Shown: positions 22,236 to 34,386, numbered from the stretch's first letter. The stretch is DNA of 64,000 nt from Saccopteryx bilineata (GCF_036850765.1 NC_089495.1:192775847-192839846), one strand, 5' to 3'. Notes: generated by a model not told the origin, from the letters alone. Program-made: numbers and translations.

Positions 22236-23824
22236 GTGAGTAGAGCGCTCTAGCCCCTGTTGGAACCCACAGCTTTTGGGAACTGGGCTTCTCCCCTGAT
22301 TGAGAAGTAGGGATAATCTATTGGATATTTTGCTTCTTTTTTGTTTGGCGTCTGTTCTCTTCTAGAGTATTAGCAGCATGAGGGCAGGGACTTTGTCATG
22401 TCCAGTGCTCTGTTCCTGCATCAAGAGTAGCATCCAGCCCTAAGATTACTCAACAGGCAGGCAACGTGAGAGAAAGGTTAAACCCAAGGTCTTGACCCTA
22501 TAGGTGCAAGAGCTCGGATTTGAACCCTCCTAATGGCAAAGCCAGAATTCATTGATTCACACACTGTTTGTAATTCCTGCAAATCTGGGGACCCCTCATA
22601 TTATAATTGGGTTCATCTTTTAAGAAATAGATTCGCTTGTAAGAAAAACTAAGACATTTAAAAAGGGAAATTTGCATCATCATTGGAAATGGAAAATGAT
22701 CGCTATAATTAGAAGGTAACCGTAAAAAGAAATGCAATAGAAACCAAAGTGAGTTACCGCATTCTGTCTAGAAACTCCCCCACCTGGGTTTCTGAGCCTG
22801 AGGCCTCCCCTTGGTTTGATCCGAGGGAAGATAAGCCGTGTTAGATGGTGTTTGAGTCATATCACACTGAACGGAGACCCCTCCTTGGGTTCATTGGAAC
22901 AATTGCAGAAGGAGTCAGCTTTCTTCCTGTGCGATTTGGTGTTCTAAAGTTAAAATCATTTTTGAAGAAAATGAGGATCACAGTGAATACTTTTTAAAAG
23001 CAGCCATTGCTTTAGGTTGGGTTTCTGGAAGCTGGAGATTTGCGAGCAGGTGGTTGGAAACAGTTGAAGGAGAGGTTGCACAGTTGCCATTGGGAGGGAC
23101 TCTGGGAGCTGGGGTGGCTCTTCAGGTCGCTCTGAATTGCAGCAGTGGGGGTGGGCCTCTGCACCCCGTGTTGCCCAGGCCTTGGATGTGGGCTGTTCTG
23201 GGAGTGTGTAAAGCCTCAGGCCCAGTGCAGTTCCCGAGGAAGGACTCAGTGGGGGTGGATGGTGCCTCTGTCCCGAGGGAATCTGTGTGGCTCATCAGCA
23301 TCCACTACAACCCCAGGGCAGGGTCTCCAGGCCAGCTTCCTGCCCAGGCTTGTCCACTCCCTGCCAAGGCGGCATTGGGTCCTGAGATGGTTGTCGGGCA
23401 CAGAGCTCTGCAGACAGACTTCTCCAGGAGAGGAAAGGCAACATCAGACCTAGTGAGGGCCCTGGCTGACAGGCCAGCTCACGAGTGGGTGCCATCCCAG
23501 TCAGTGGACAGGGGGAGAATCCCTCACTCTCAGACCCAGCCACTACTACTGACATGCTCACCAGCGAGCCCCGGGTGAAGGCTCTCTTGGGGCTGGGTCT
23601 GCTTTCAGTGCTTTATGTGAATGAATTCATTAAAACTCCACAACAATCTGAAACAGTGGGTACTGTTATTATACCCACTTTACAGATGAGGAAACTGAGG
23701 CCCAGAGAGGTTATGTCATCACACAACCTTACACAGCCAGTATGTGTTAGAGCCAGAATTTGAGCTCATATAGTTTGGCTCCAGGGTTTGTATATTTCAC
23801 TATCTTACATGATCAAGTCTCCTG

Positions 23825-24060
23825 AGATACATACTAAGCATGTACTGTGTGCTAGGCACGCTACTAGGCCCTGAGGATGCTGCCCTGTATAAGACAGACA
23901 TGCTCCCTGCTGTGATGAGGCTCAAAGACCAGAGAAACGGAGGGTAAGGAGGTTGACAGAGGCGGTCATTTCAGATGGGGACGCAGGTTGTGAAGAACAT
24001 TAAAGCAGATGTGAGAAGGAGTGAATTCACCCAGGGTTGTCTGACACTGGGAAGTTAGGG
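23825..24060 (-). mobile_element. L2 fragment, antisense
   Basis: AAGCATGTACTGTGTGCTAG, CTCCCTGCTGTGATGAGG and AGGCGGTCATTTCAGATG follow antisense L2 order. L2-like words continue weakly near 24290-24450. Confidence 0.6.
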
Positions 24061-25389
24061 ATAGGTGGCTACAGTTAGCAAATTAAATCACCCAGGACAG
24101 TGAGCAAATTTGGATTTCAGGTAAATGACAGATTTTTAGTATGTCTCATGCAGTATTTCAGACAGACTTATACTTAAAAGTTAAGTATTTATCTGAAATG
24201 CAAACTCAGCTGGGTGCCCTGTGTATTATCTGGGAACTCGAATCAAGGTGGGCCTCTGTGAGGTGGTGAGGTGGGCTGACCTGGGGGAAGGGCAGGGTGC
24301 CCAGGCCAAGAGCAAGGAGGCCATGGTGGCTGGGGCAGAGGAGTGATGGAGGGGGTCAGGGATGTCATGGGGCCAAGCCCAGGAGCATTTTATGCCGAGT
24401 TTTTAGCAGGAGAGCAGTGAGGTCTGAGTTACGTTTGAGCCCCTCTGCCTGCAGCTTTGTGGATAGGTTAGGGAAACGCTTGCAAAAATGACATTTGGAT
24501 TTCAGGTTCCCCTGCCCACCAGAGATGTCCCCATGGCCAGCTCCTTCCTTTGGCTGAGTCTCAGTCTTTCTGGGTGTAAAGTTAGTGGCTCGGAGCCAGT
24601 GGTGTCTGTGGAGCCAGTGTCACCCTCCCATCCCCAGGTACTGTGGACAGCAGCCACCACCTCTGACATTTTTTGAGTCCCCCCTGGGGGCCTAGACCCT
24701 CTCCCCAGCTGTCCCCTCTTCCTCCTGCACAGCCCAAATGCACAGTCACGCGTTCCCTGTCCACCACATCTGTGTGTATACAACTGTTTGTTTCTTCCTT
24801 GCATAACAGTCAAAGCTCATGTGGGGCCCCTAGGAGGAAACTGAACACTTGGACTCTTAGCTGTTAAAAGCTGCATTTCCACACGTGCCGGGTCTTGGGC
24901 CTGAGACGCAGCTGGGTTTGGGCTCATTGAGAGGACACGGGAGTGACGGAACTGGGCATGGTTCTGAAGAGGGGTGTCGTCATTTGCTAAATTTAACTTC
25001 TCCAAGCCTCACGCCTTGGTCCCCTGCCCTTTTCACAGGCTGAAGGAGAGGATGACATTGCAGCGTGTCAGAGAAGAGGCTCAGGGGATGAGGAACGACA
25101 CAGTTGGGGCGATCTTATCGCTTACTCCCACTCCTGCCTCTGTGGCAGACATCACTAATCAATCAGAGAATTCTGCCTCTGTGCTCCCTGGGGGGGCCTC
25201 CAGAATTCTTCTCACCAGTGTTGCAGGCAGCAGAAACCGTTAATTGGGGTTGGCATATGAGAATAAACAGATATGTTTCTGCTTTTCTAGTCCAATCCCT
25301 GCATAGCACAGGTGTAGATGTACAGGGAGACCCTGTCACCCACCTCACCTGGCTTGGGTCCCTTTTTTCATTTTCTTTTCTTTTTCAGA

Positions 25390-25760
25390 GTGTGCATGTA
25401 TCAGGACAATCTTTACTGCAAGTGATGAAAACATCAACTCAGATAGGGTTAAACAAAAAAAACAAAACAAAACGACTTTATGGTTCATACCAATGCAATG
25501 ATCAGGAGTTTGCTGGCTTCAGTCATAGCTGGAGCCCGGACTCCATGTGACGTTTTCAGGGGTGGGAGGTGGCAGATGTCTCACGTGGTGGCAGAGGCGG
25601 CCCTCAGTATTTCAGGCTGGCACTGACAGCTCAGCAGCCACAGTTCAAAGAGAGCTTCTCTTCCCATTGATTTTTAACATGAATCCTGGAGGGCTGTCAT
25701 TGGCCCAGCTTGGGCCGCTATTGTCAGGACAGGGACCGCTTTGATTGGCTTGGCCTGGGT
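25390..25760 (-). repeat. Unassigned ancient dispersed repeat, copy 3
   Basis: ATGTATCAGGACAATCTTTA, AACTCAGATAGGGTTAAACA and GACTTTATGGTTCATACC, ending near TGTCATTGGCCCAGCTTGGG, resemble the same old family. Diverged, and the strand is a guess. Confidence 0.4.
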
Positions 25761-27774
25761 GACGTGCTCACCTGTGGTGCCGAGGAGTGGGCTCCGAGTG
25801 GAGCAGGGGTTCCTCCAGGGGAAGAGTTGGGGGCTATGACCCAAACACAATGGATGCTGGGTGTGTAAAACAACAGATGTTCTGATGAAGAGCGGAGGCT
25901 GTGGTTGTGGTGGAACAGGGACTTCTCGGAGGGAGCACGGGGCTGGCTTGATGGCTGTCGGGCTCCTCTCAGGTCTTCTCTCTGCTTTCTTGCCTTTATT
26001 TATCAGATAGTCATGGTGCCTGCTCTCTGCCAGGGGCATAAGTCCCTACCGGCACCACAGCCATGACCTCAGCAAACCCTGCCCTCGTGGCGCTCCCAGT
26101 GCAGGGGTGGGTGGGTAGGGGCCGGTGGACAGCGCACGAATGAGAACTAATACATACTGGAACTCAAGGCCCCACTATATTTCTCAAAATCCACCTGGTG
26201 CCTTCCCCTGGTGGCCTTCTCCAGACCTTCGAGTCTACTCAGCTCCCTTTGTCCTCACTCTACCTGTTTCTCTGTATTGCCATCAAACCTACCTATCCTC
26301 TTTTCCACCATCATAGACTGATTCACCAATGAGAAAATGAATTTCTGAAATCGTAACAATAGCTGCAACATCAGTAACAGCAATAATAATGATTATAGCT
26401 AACATTTAATGAGCATTTACTATACACTGTTTTAAGTACTTGCTATGAATTCACCTGATAATCCTCACAACAACCTTATGATGAGGAAGTCATAATTGTC
26501 TATAATTTATAGACAATAATGCAGAGGCTCTGAAACATTATATTCCTTGTCCCAGGTCACAGAGCTGGTGATCTTGGGAATTAGGCTATGAACCTGGGTG
26601 GTCTGGCTGCGAAACCCCCACTTACACTTACATAGCCGATGTTGATAGTGGTCATGGGGGCTTCTGGTGTCTTTATCTCTGAGAAGTACATTATAATAGT
26701 AGGGTCTGTTGGCCCAGGAAAGCCCAGCTTGAGCAATTTTTTTCTAAAGCTCCTTTCATATAGTTGGGACTTCCTGCTATCTGTCATTCACATGCCTGCA
26801 TTCAGAGCTCAGGCCTCCCTCTAAAGCCCTGCAGGACAAGGCCCCAGGCACAGGGTAATTCCCTGTGTAAGAAAAGTCCTCTTCCTCTTTTCTGCAGCCC
26901 GCCTCACCTGGTCTGCAGCGAAGGCCCTGGTTCCAGAAAGGTCTGGGAGCATCCCTCACGTCTTTTATTCTGTGCCCGAGTGAACCCTTGCAGTCCAGAC
27001 TTCTTTTACCCATCTCCACTGACCATGATTAGAGACAAGTGGAATTAGACAAAAGGCCTCCTTGGGCAGTTTGGGGTTTCTGGGGTCCCCCCTTCTCCTT
27101 CCCTGCTCGTGTGCATATAAGCGTGTCAGGGTCTCAGTGGGTTGCAGACCCTGGACAAGGAGATTGTAGTTGGCGACACAGTGCATGTTTCTCTGTGCTT
27201 ACCAATGTTGGTGGTGTTGTTTGGAGCACATAGCTTGTATATTGTAAAGCATCAGATCATTTGGTGGTTCTTTGGCGTTGATGTCAGTTTCAGGGTTGTT
27301 TGTCTCTCACATGTGTATACTTTTGATAATTGTAGCATTGTTTGATTTGGTATTTTTTCCTATTTGTTTTTATGGATTGAGTTTGTATTTGTAGTTAATT
27401 TTTTTAAGAGTATTTTGATATGTTATAAATGTTTATTGTGTACCAGGCGCACTGTTCTCTTTGTTTTACATATGCTGTTATTTAATTTTCCAGCAGCCCA
27501 AGTGGTGGGGGGTAGTCTCTGCCAGTATGTTCATTTTATAGATAAGAGAATTGAGCCATAAGTAGGTAAAGCAGCGCACCCAAGGTCACCCACTACTTCG
27601 GAAGCATGGAACTGGGTTTCTAACCCAGGTGGTCCAGTTCAAGAGTCACTGTGCACTTCAGTATGTGGCAGTGCCCCTCGGAGCCTAGTCTGTGAATTTG
27701 TGGTTTGAGATCTGTACTCATTGTTTTTGCTTCCCACTCCCATCCCCACCCAATGCTGTGACCTTGCGCTGGAT

Positions 27775-27985
27775 GTTGGCATGGTTGTTAAGAGAAATTG
27801 AGTCCTGGTTCTGCCCCTTCACTAGGTGTGAGACTCTGGGCTTCTGACTTTTCCTTGGTTTTCCCATGTGTGGTTGGGTCGAGTACAGTAATTAGCATAT
27901 CGGGTTATTGTGAGGGGTTAATGAGTTTACCCTCATTCTAGGAGAGCAGAGTGTGGCATGCGCTAAGTGCTCAGCACACACTCCG
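27775..27985 (+). mobile_element. MIR, sense
   Basis: GAGTCCTGGTTCTGCCCCTT, TGTGAGACTCTGGGCTTC, TTATTGTGAGGGGTTAATG and GCTAAGTGCTCAGCACAC are MIR. Confidence 0.72.
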
Positions 27986-28599
27986 TATTGGCCATTGGCT
28001 CTGGCTGTGAGCCCTTTTCTGCTCAGGCCGTCTGCTCAGATGGTGCTCAAGGAGCCCCCAGAGTGCACTGTGTTGAGGTGGCTGATTGATTCTGAAACCC
28101 ATTCTCCCTCCTCTTTGGTTTCCTCTTTCCTGCAGCCACCCTGGGCAGGATGACTGGGGGCTTGTTTAGAAACAAGAGGAGCTGCTTGTTTTGCCGACCC
28201 ACCTCTTCCTTCCTTTGCTGCTCGGGGTCCTTTGCCCACCCCTCAGCCCATGGTCGAGGCCTTTCAGCCCTTCCTCCCCAGTGGCCTTACCCAGGACATC
28301 CTTGTTTGGGGCTTGGCTGGTTGGGAGGTGGTGTTCTAGGAGACTTTTGGAACCGAGAATACTTGGTGGAGAGCTTCCTGCTAAGAAGGCTCCTTCCAGC
28401 CCCGGAAACCTTGACTGATAGTTACAGACCTGACTGATAGATGACCCAGGGGTGACCTCTAGGCTGGAAAGAGTCCAGGTTTGGGCTTAGAGGCATCTGG
28501 AAGGTAACATAACTACCCTTCTGCCTCAGGACTGTCACTGCTGTGTGGCAGTGACCAGAGCCTGTCTTGACTCTTCTGGTTCATATATACAGGGTGTAG

Positions 28600-29025
28600 C
28601 ACATAGTAGGTGTGTAGAGTTCATTTACAATCAGGTTTTCATTGCCGGGCATTCTGCTAGGATCTGGGGATTCTTCATTGAATAAAACAGGCATATTCAC
28701 TGCCTTCAGGAACTGACTGCTAGGTGGGAAGACATCTGATAAATAACCCGGATAATTCCAGATTGTGAGAGCACGATAAGGAAAATGAAGACAGGTGGGG
28801 TGATAGAGAACACCTGGGTAGCTACTTTAGTTAGGGTAATCCAGGCGTTATTGGAGGAGGTGGCAATCCTGAATGGTGGGGAATAACCAGCCCTCGGGGA
28901 GAGTGTTTCAGGTAGAATGGCAAGTGCAAAAGCCCTGAGGTAGGAACAGGTGTGGCAAATTTAAGGAATAGATAGAAAGCCAGTGAGATGTAGTCAGAGA
29001 AGGCAGGGTCACATTACCTGACCCT
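28600..29025 (-). mobile_element. L2 fragment, antisense
   Basis: CATTCTGCTAGGATCTGGGG, AACACCTGGGTAGCTACTTT and GCAAGTGCAAAAGCCCTGAG are antisense L2. Confidence 0.68.
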
Positions 29026-29574
29026 TGAAGAAATTCATAGTGTTGGATTTCATTCTTAGTGTAATAGACCAGCATTGGCATGGAACAATCTGACTTGCAT
29101 TTAATAGTGAAGTTGGACATTTATTGAGCACTTGGTACATGCTGAACCCTTACATTTTAAACTAATTATTGTAACAACCCCATGACTTAGGGACTATTAT
29201 TAACTCGCTTACGGATGAGGAAACCAAGGCATGCTGAGGTCAGGTAACTTGCTCACGTACACAGCTGGAAATGCAGAGCCAGGATTTAAGCCCAGGCCAC
29301 CTGGCTTGAGTCTGTATACTTGAACCTGGGTCATGCTGTTTCCTGAAAGGTTACTCAGGCTGATGGGTGCAGAACTTGGGCAAAAGTGGAGGCTGAGAGG
29401 CCACAGTGAGTAGGAGCCTCTTTACCTGAAATTCCTCCTGCTCTGTACTCCCTCAGGGTCTGGGGGTTTTCTGGGGGTCCTTTCTCCCCAGACTGCTGGC
29501 CCAGTTGACCCAGTTGACAGTACACCTCAGAGTGCCTGCCATGACCTGTCTCAGGCTCTGTCCTTGTCTTGCAG

Positions 29575-29679
29575 AAGGACAAGTTCTGCGTGTATGAGGA
29601 ATATTGCAGCAACCATGAGAAGGCCCTGCGGCTGCTTGTGGAGCTGAACAAAATCCCCACCGTGCGCGCCTTCCTGTTG
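29575..29679 (+). CDS. PREX1: PREX1 exon 4 (DH domain, residues 139-173)
   Basis: The exon is 105 bp, 35 codons in phase 0, starting [18 protein letters not shown] and ending TVRAFLL. The [13 protein letters not shown] segment is the DH conserved-region-2 helix, part of the six-helix bundle that contacts Rac. The acceptor is ccttgtcttgcag and the donor is TTG|gtgagt, both strong. All 35 residues agree with the recalled human protein. A SINE in sense orientation starts about 330 bp downstream in intron 4, inside an older hAT element. Confidence 0.96.
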
Positions 29680-30005
29680 GTGAGTTTACCCGTCACTCTT
29701 GCCTTCTCTTCTGTTTGCTTCAGCCTTGTGCATCCCTAGGCACAAGAGGGTGTCATGCTGACACCTTCACGCTGACGCATGCTCCCTGATCCCTTCCTCA
29801 GCTAGAGTAATTTGTCTAAAGCAGTGATTGCCAAACACTTTCTCTAAAGGGCCTGAGAGTGAATACTCTTGCCTTTGTGTGTCATACAGCCCCTGTCACG
29901 ACTCAACTTTGCTGTTATAGCACAAAAGCAGCCATAAATAATATGTAAAGAAGTGAGCGTGGCTGTGTTCTAATAAAACTTTATTTACAAAAACAGGGCT
30001 GGAGA

Positions 30006-30433
30006 CCCTGGCCGGTTGGCTCAGTGGTAGAGTGTCGGCCTGGCATGCAGAAGTCCCGGGTTCGATTCCCAGCCAGGGCACACAGGAGAAGCACCCATCT
30101 GCTTCTCCACCCCTCCCCCTCTCCTTCCTCTCTGTCTCTCTCTTCCCCTCCCGCAGCCAAGGCTCCATTGGAGCAAAGATGGCCCGGGCGCTGGGGATGG
30201 CTCCTTGGCCTCTGCCCCAGGTGCTAGAGTGGCTCTTGTTGCAACAGAGCGACGCCCCGGAGGGGCAGAGCATCGCCCCCTGGTGGGCAGCGCGTCGCCC
30301 CCTGATGGGCGTGCCAGGTGGATCTCGGTCGGGCGCATGCGGGAGTCTGTCTATCTATCTCTCCCCGTTTCCAGCTTCAGAAAAATACAAAAAAAAAACC
30401 CAAAAACAAACAAAACAAACAAACAAAAAAAAC
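30006..30433 (+). mobile_element. Type B SINE inside an old hAT element
   Basis: The tRNA head CCCTGGCCGGTTGGCTCAG begins at 30006, and the family body runs to an A-rich CAAAACAAAC tail. The flanks AACAGGGCTGGA repeat on both sides, and the insertion splits an older hAT fragment (29822-30474). It carries two tandem copies of the motif module; the first is an intact CTCF-like core on the - strand (30273-30286). Confidence 0.92.
30273..30286 (-). promoter_or_regulatory. CTCF-like core motif in SINE
   Basis: The - strand reads CCACCAGGGGGCGA. A second, mutated module (CGTCGCCCCCTGATGGGC) follows within 25 bp, giving a tandem arrangement. Confidence 0.4.
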
Positions 30434-31179
30434 AGGGCTGGATTTGACTCTAGGGCCAAGGTTGCCTATTCCTGGTCTAAAGTAATGATTCTAATGAGAG
30501 TGGGAGCAATAGTAGTAATGATTGTAATATTTGGATTATTTAAATAAATCCAATTAAAATTGGCTTAAGCCAAAAAGAAGAAGAAAAAAAGAAAAGAATT
30601 GTTCGCTTTTCTGGGAAGTTTAAGACCTGAGGGGCTTCAGGCATCAGCATCTCGGTGTTCAAATGGTATCATCAGGAATGTGTCCATGCCTTGGCTCCAT
30701 TCCCAGGCAGACTGTCCTCAAGTGCTGTCAGTGTGCTTTCTGCAACTCCACATTTACACCTGCTCACAGCCGAGCATCTCCAGGATAGAGACACTCCTCT
30801 TTCTAGTAGGAAGGCAAAAATGCTGGGTCTGATGTTCACTGGCTTCGCTTGGCTTGGGACCTTATCCCTGAACCAGTTGCTGTAGCTAGAAGGATGGGTT
30901 GGGGCTCTGATTGGTCACTTCTGGAGCTGGAGGGCATGGTCAACTCTAGACATACCAGAGGCCGTAGGGATGGTGTATCCGGAAAGGTCAGTTGGTTTGT
31001 ACTTGTGGAAGTAAGTTGGGAATGGATGTTGATCAGGCAAAGCAAGAGACATTCACGATGGTCTTCCCTGCACTGTGGAGAGTTTCACTTATGTGTAAAA
31101 CGGGTTCTCATTTGTGATCTCCTTGGAGCTTTACCTGCACTATCTGTTGTGTATGGGTTAAGATATACATTTGCATGTT

Positions 31180-31530
31180 TTATGGACATCCCAAATAACA
31201 GTGGTTGAAACAAGATAAGGATTTATTTCTCTCCCCTGTTAATAACGTGATATAGGCAGTCTGGGGGCTCCAGTGTCAGGGGCCAAGGCCCTAGGATGTG
31301 TCCTTGTTGATGTGGTCTAAGATGACCTCTTACCACTTCCACATTCAGGTAGTGGGATGCAGGACAGACAGGTGGGAAAGAAGGGCTGCCTTTCTCTTCC
31401 GCTCACATCCCATTGGCCAGAACTTAGTCACATGCCCACACTTCGCTGTACGGGAGGCTGGGAAATGTAGACATTATTCTGGGCAGCCCTGTGCCCAGCT
31501 GAAAATCCTGCTGCTGTCGAAGAAGAATAT
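31180..31530 (-). repeat. Unassigned ancient dispersed repeat, copy 2
   Basis: TAACAGTGGTTGAAACAAGA, AAGGATTTATTTCTCTCCCC, then CCCATTGGCCAGAACTTAGT and GGGAGGCTGGGAAATGTAGA, are the best copy of this family in the window. Related copies are at 14464-14600, 25390-25760 and 53110-53300. The strand is a guess. Confidence 0.5.
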
Positions 31531-33123
31531 GTCAGGGGACACCTCGAGCCTTTGCCAAAGGTGATTTTAATGACTCCAGAATATTAAGCCACTTTCTAAG
31601 AGTATGTATTTGAAAAATGATTGAGCTTCTCAGGGGTTTGAGTCCTGATCTTTCACCTGTAAATCCCATGTTCATTCAGTCACAGCCCCCAGTGCTGTTT
31701 TATTTCCTGACCGCACATACAGAATTCAACAAACAAAAGAAGAACAGTTAACTGACATAGCATAAGCTATGTTAATCATGTGTCCAGAGAGCTAAACTAT
31801 ATAATAAAATTCTTGATTGTACTTCTTCGTAATGCACAGTCTCTAACAGAGTGTTTCCACAATTTTGATTCAACATGTCAACGTTCCCTTCACTTGTGAG
31901 TTCGTGTCGCTTGGCCCACTTCCTGTGAGCATCTGAGGAAGGGCAGGTTGGTCGACAGATTTCCACTTTTCGCAGGTGTTTCAAGCATTCAGGGCAGAGG
32001 CTTTTCACGGCTACTAGCTGTGTTTTCACATTTCCGGTTTTGCACTAATATTTATAAGCTCCTTGGCAAAAAGCAAAAATAAAGTCTTATTGTGTAAGAT
32101 TACACGCATGACCGTGTTTCTGTGATTGACCTCTTGACTGGCAGGTAGTACCAACTTAGTGATGTGACCCAGACTCTGGGCTTGTTGGCACAGAGCCCCA
32201 CCCTGTTCCTGTAAGTGTCCCCCTGGGCTCAGCTATGACTTGGGAAGCAGGAAGGTGTTTGCAGGGATGTGGGAAGGGAAGGCCTCAATTTTTTTTGTCC
32301 TTCCTTCCTCTCTCTTTTGCAGTCTCCCTGCCAAACTGCCCCCTTTTTTTTTTAGCAGCAACTGGGCTGGGCCAGCTTGGGTGAAGGGAGGACATGTGGG
32401 GTGATAGCGCACATGCCATCTGTTTCCCTCCTTGCTGGCATCTCCCAGCTTTTGACCACCTGCAGAAGTGCCACCTCATGTCTATCATGGGCTGTTAAGG
32501 CATTGGGAACAGACAGAATCTGGCTTTCCATTCATGTGATGTGATGTGCTGTGTACTAGCTAAAAGATGGGGCAGGAACATTGCCTTTCTGTGCCTCAGT
32601 TTCTTTGTCTGTAAAATGAAGATCCTTAATTCATTCAACAGCTTCTTACTGAGCATCTACCACGTGGTAGGGATCATTCTAAGTACGGGGACCCAGCAGT
32701 GACCAAGGCAAGAAAAGTCACTACTCTCATGGAGTGGCTATTCAAGTAGGGAGACTTACATGCCATGCCATGTGGCATTAAGTTCTCTGAAGGTAATGAT
32801 TTAAGGATGACAGGGTGTTTTGAGGGATTAGGGTGGTACCTGCTACTTTAGATTGGTCTTTGGGAAAACTGTAAAAGGTGAAATTTCAGCAGGAACCTGG
32901 ATAAAGGAAGAGAGAAAGAAAGGTGGTATCTGGGGAAAGCTTTCCAGGGAGAGGAACTGCACTTGCACGAGCAAAGGCCCTGAGGTAGGAGTGTGTTTGA
33001 GGAAAAGCAAGAGGCCAGGGATGCAGGAATGGAGGAAGGGTGGAAGGAAGGGAGGCTAGAAAGATTGAGAGGTGAGATAATGAAGGAACGTGTAGACAGT
33101 GGAAAAGATCTGAGATTTTTATG

Positions 33124-33505
33124 CTTTTATTTTTTTATTGCAATCTAGCATACATGCAGTGAATGTACTCAGAGGTCAAGATTTAGAACATTTCCATCAC
33201 TGTGGAAGGTTTCTTGTGCCCTTTCTTTGTCGTGCCCCTCTCTGAATCCAGAGCATTCCTCTGTGCTGATCTCTCCCCCCAAATGTTAGTTTTGCCTATT
33301 CTAGAATTTTTCACGACTGGAATCATACAGGATACTTTTATATACTGCTTACAAAAATTAGGGGATTTTTCAAAATGAATATGAATCGATAAAATATCCC
33401 CTAATTTTTGAGAGCAGTACATTTGGCTTCTTTTACTCAAGTTCCTGAGATCTGTCCATGTTGGAGGACGTGGCAGTACTTTCACAAGAATATTCCATTT
33501 TAGTC
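33124..33505 (-). mobile_element. Old L1 fragment, antisense, inserted in an L2
   Basis: CCATCACTGTGGAAGGTTTC, TTTTGCCTATTCTAGAATTT and ATCTGTCCATGTTGG match antisense L1 3' sequence. The L2 sequence resumes on the right with GGGAAGCCCTGGAGGGTTTT. The mariner MITE at 33345-33417 lies inside. Confidence 0.7.
33345..33417. mobile_element. 73-bp mariner-type MITE inside an L1
   Basis: Flanked by TA on both sides (33343-33344 and 33418-33419). Inverted ends of 22 bp (starting CTGCTTACAAAAATTAGGGG and, complement, CTGCTCTCAAAAATTAGGGG) differ at two positions, leaving about 29 bp between them. The sequence is a near-perfect hairpin. No transposase is present. Confidence 0.88.
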
Positions 33506-33621
33506 TGAGTGGGTTGGGAAGCCCTGGAGGGTTTTGAACGGAGGAATGACTTGAACTAATTTGCATTTTGAAAGGCCCGCCCCCTGGCAGAGAGTGGGTA
33601 GAAGCAAGAAGGAGATTGCTG

Positions 33622-34386
33622 GTCTAGGTGTCCTGGGGCTGCCTTTACAATGACCAGTGAGGACTCACTAAGTGGTTGAAAACAACAGAATTTCTTCTTT
33701 CGTGCTTCTGGAGACCAGGAGGCTGAAATCAGGTGTTGTCAGGCTTCTGCTCTTCCCAAAAGCTCTAGGGGAGGGTCCTACCTTTCTTGTTCCAGCTTCT
33801 GGTGGCTTCAGGTGTCCCTTGGCTTGTGGAAGCATAACTCTAGTCTCTGCCTCCCACTTCCCATGGCCTTTCTCTCTCGTCCTCTTCTCTTCTTCTAAAG
33901 CAGGGGTCAGGAACCTATGGCTCGTGAGCCAGATGTGGCTCTTTTGATGGCTGCATCTGGCTCGCAGACAAATCTTTAATAAAAAAAATAATAACGTTAA
34001 AAATATAAAACATTCTCATGTGTTACAATCCATTCATTTCCTACCGCTCATGTTCATGGTTGCGGGTGGCTGGAGCCAATCACAGCTGTCCTCCAGGACA
34101 ACACCAAATTTTTATTGGATAATGTGTAAGGTACACGGGTCATTGTATGGCTCTCATGGAATTACATTTTAAAATATGTGGTGTTCATGGCTCTCTCAGC
34201 CAAAAAGATTCCCGACCCCTGTTTTAAAGAATAAGAGTTAGATGATGTAGGGCCCACCCTAATCTAGCATAACCTCATCTTAATTTAACTGGTTATATCC
34301 TTAAAGACCGTATTTCCAAATTAGGTCATATTCTGAAATTCTGGGTGGGTATGGCACTTTGGGGAACATTATTCACCCCACTATGG
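33622..34386 (-). mobile_element. MaLR/MLT1-type LTR, antisense, split by a hAT
   Basis: CCTGGGGCTGCCTTTACAAT, AACAACAGAATTTCTTC and GGCCCACCCTAATCTAGC, then AAAGACCGTATTTCCAAAT and AACATTATTCACCCC, are an antisense MaLR LTR. The hAT MITE at 33901-34221 splits it. It is a solitary LTR and is itself inserted in an L2. Confidence 0.75.
33901..34221. mobile_element. 321-bp hAT MITE inside an LTR
   Basis: Ends CAGGGGTCAGGAACC and the complement CAGGGGTCGGGAATC are near-identical. The duplication TTCTAAAG/TTTTAAAG (33893-33900 and 34222-34229) is 8 bp with one mismatch, as expected for hAT. It is non-coding and so non-autonomous. The GGCTCGTGAGCCAGATGTGG portion is typical of a hAT family found in several mammals. 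Confidence 0.9.

Larger units (their letters stand above)
22236..29574 (+). other. PREX1: PREX1 intron 3
   Basis: The intron is 7339 bp. Recognisable pieces are antisense L2 at 23825-24060 and 28600-29025, MIR-like tails near 23590-23770, 26440-26610, 27500-27640 and 29150-29330, a sense MIR at 27775-27985, and one copy of an unassigned ancient repeat at 25390-25760. The block 22540-23040 is AT-rich with no repeat I recognise, and 24170-25390 and 26610-27410 hold nothing I can name. Confidence 0.75.
29822..30474. mobile_element. Old hAT-Charlie type MITE, split by a SINE
   Basis: Ends CAGTGATTGCCAAAC and (complement) CAGGAATAGGCAA are diverged inverted repeats. An exact 8-bp duplication GTCTAAAG survives at 29814-29821 and 30475-30482. 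The interior includes AAGCAGCCATAAATAATATG and AATAAAACTTTATTTACAAA, a common mammalian hAT-Charlie MITE. A type B SINE interrupts it at 30006-30433. Confidence 0.88.

Noticed and set aside
23054..23578. 174-codon open frame on the + strand, considered as an alternative PREX1 exon
   Set aside because: No match to P-Rex1, no acceptor/donor pair in phase with exons 3 and 4, and composition typical of GC-rich intron.
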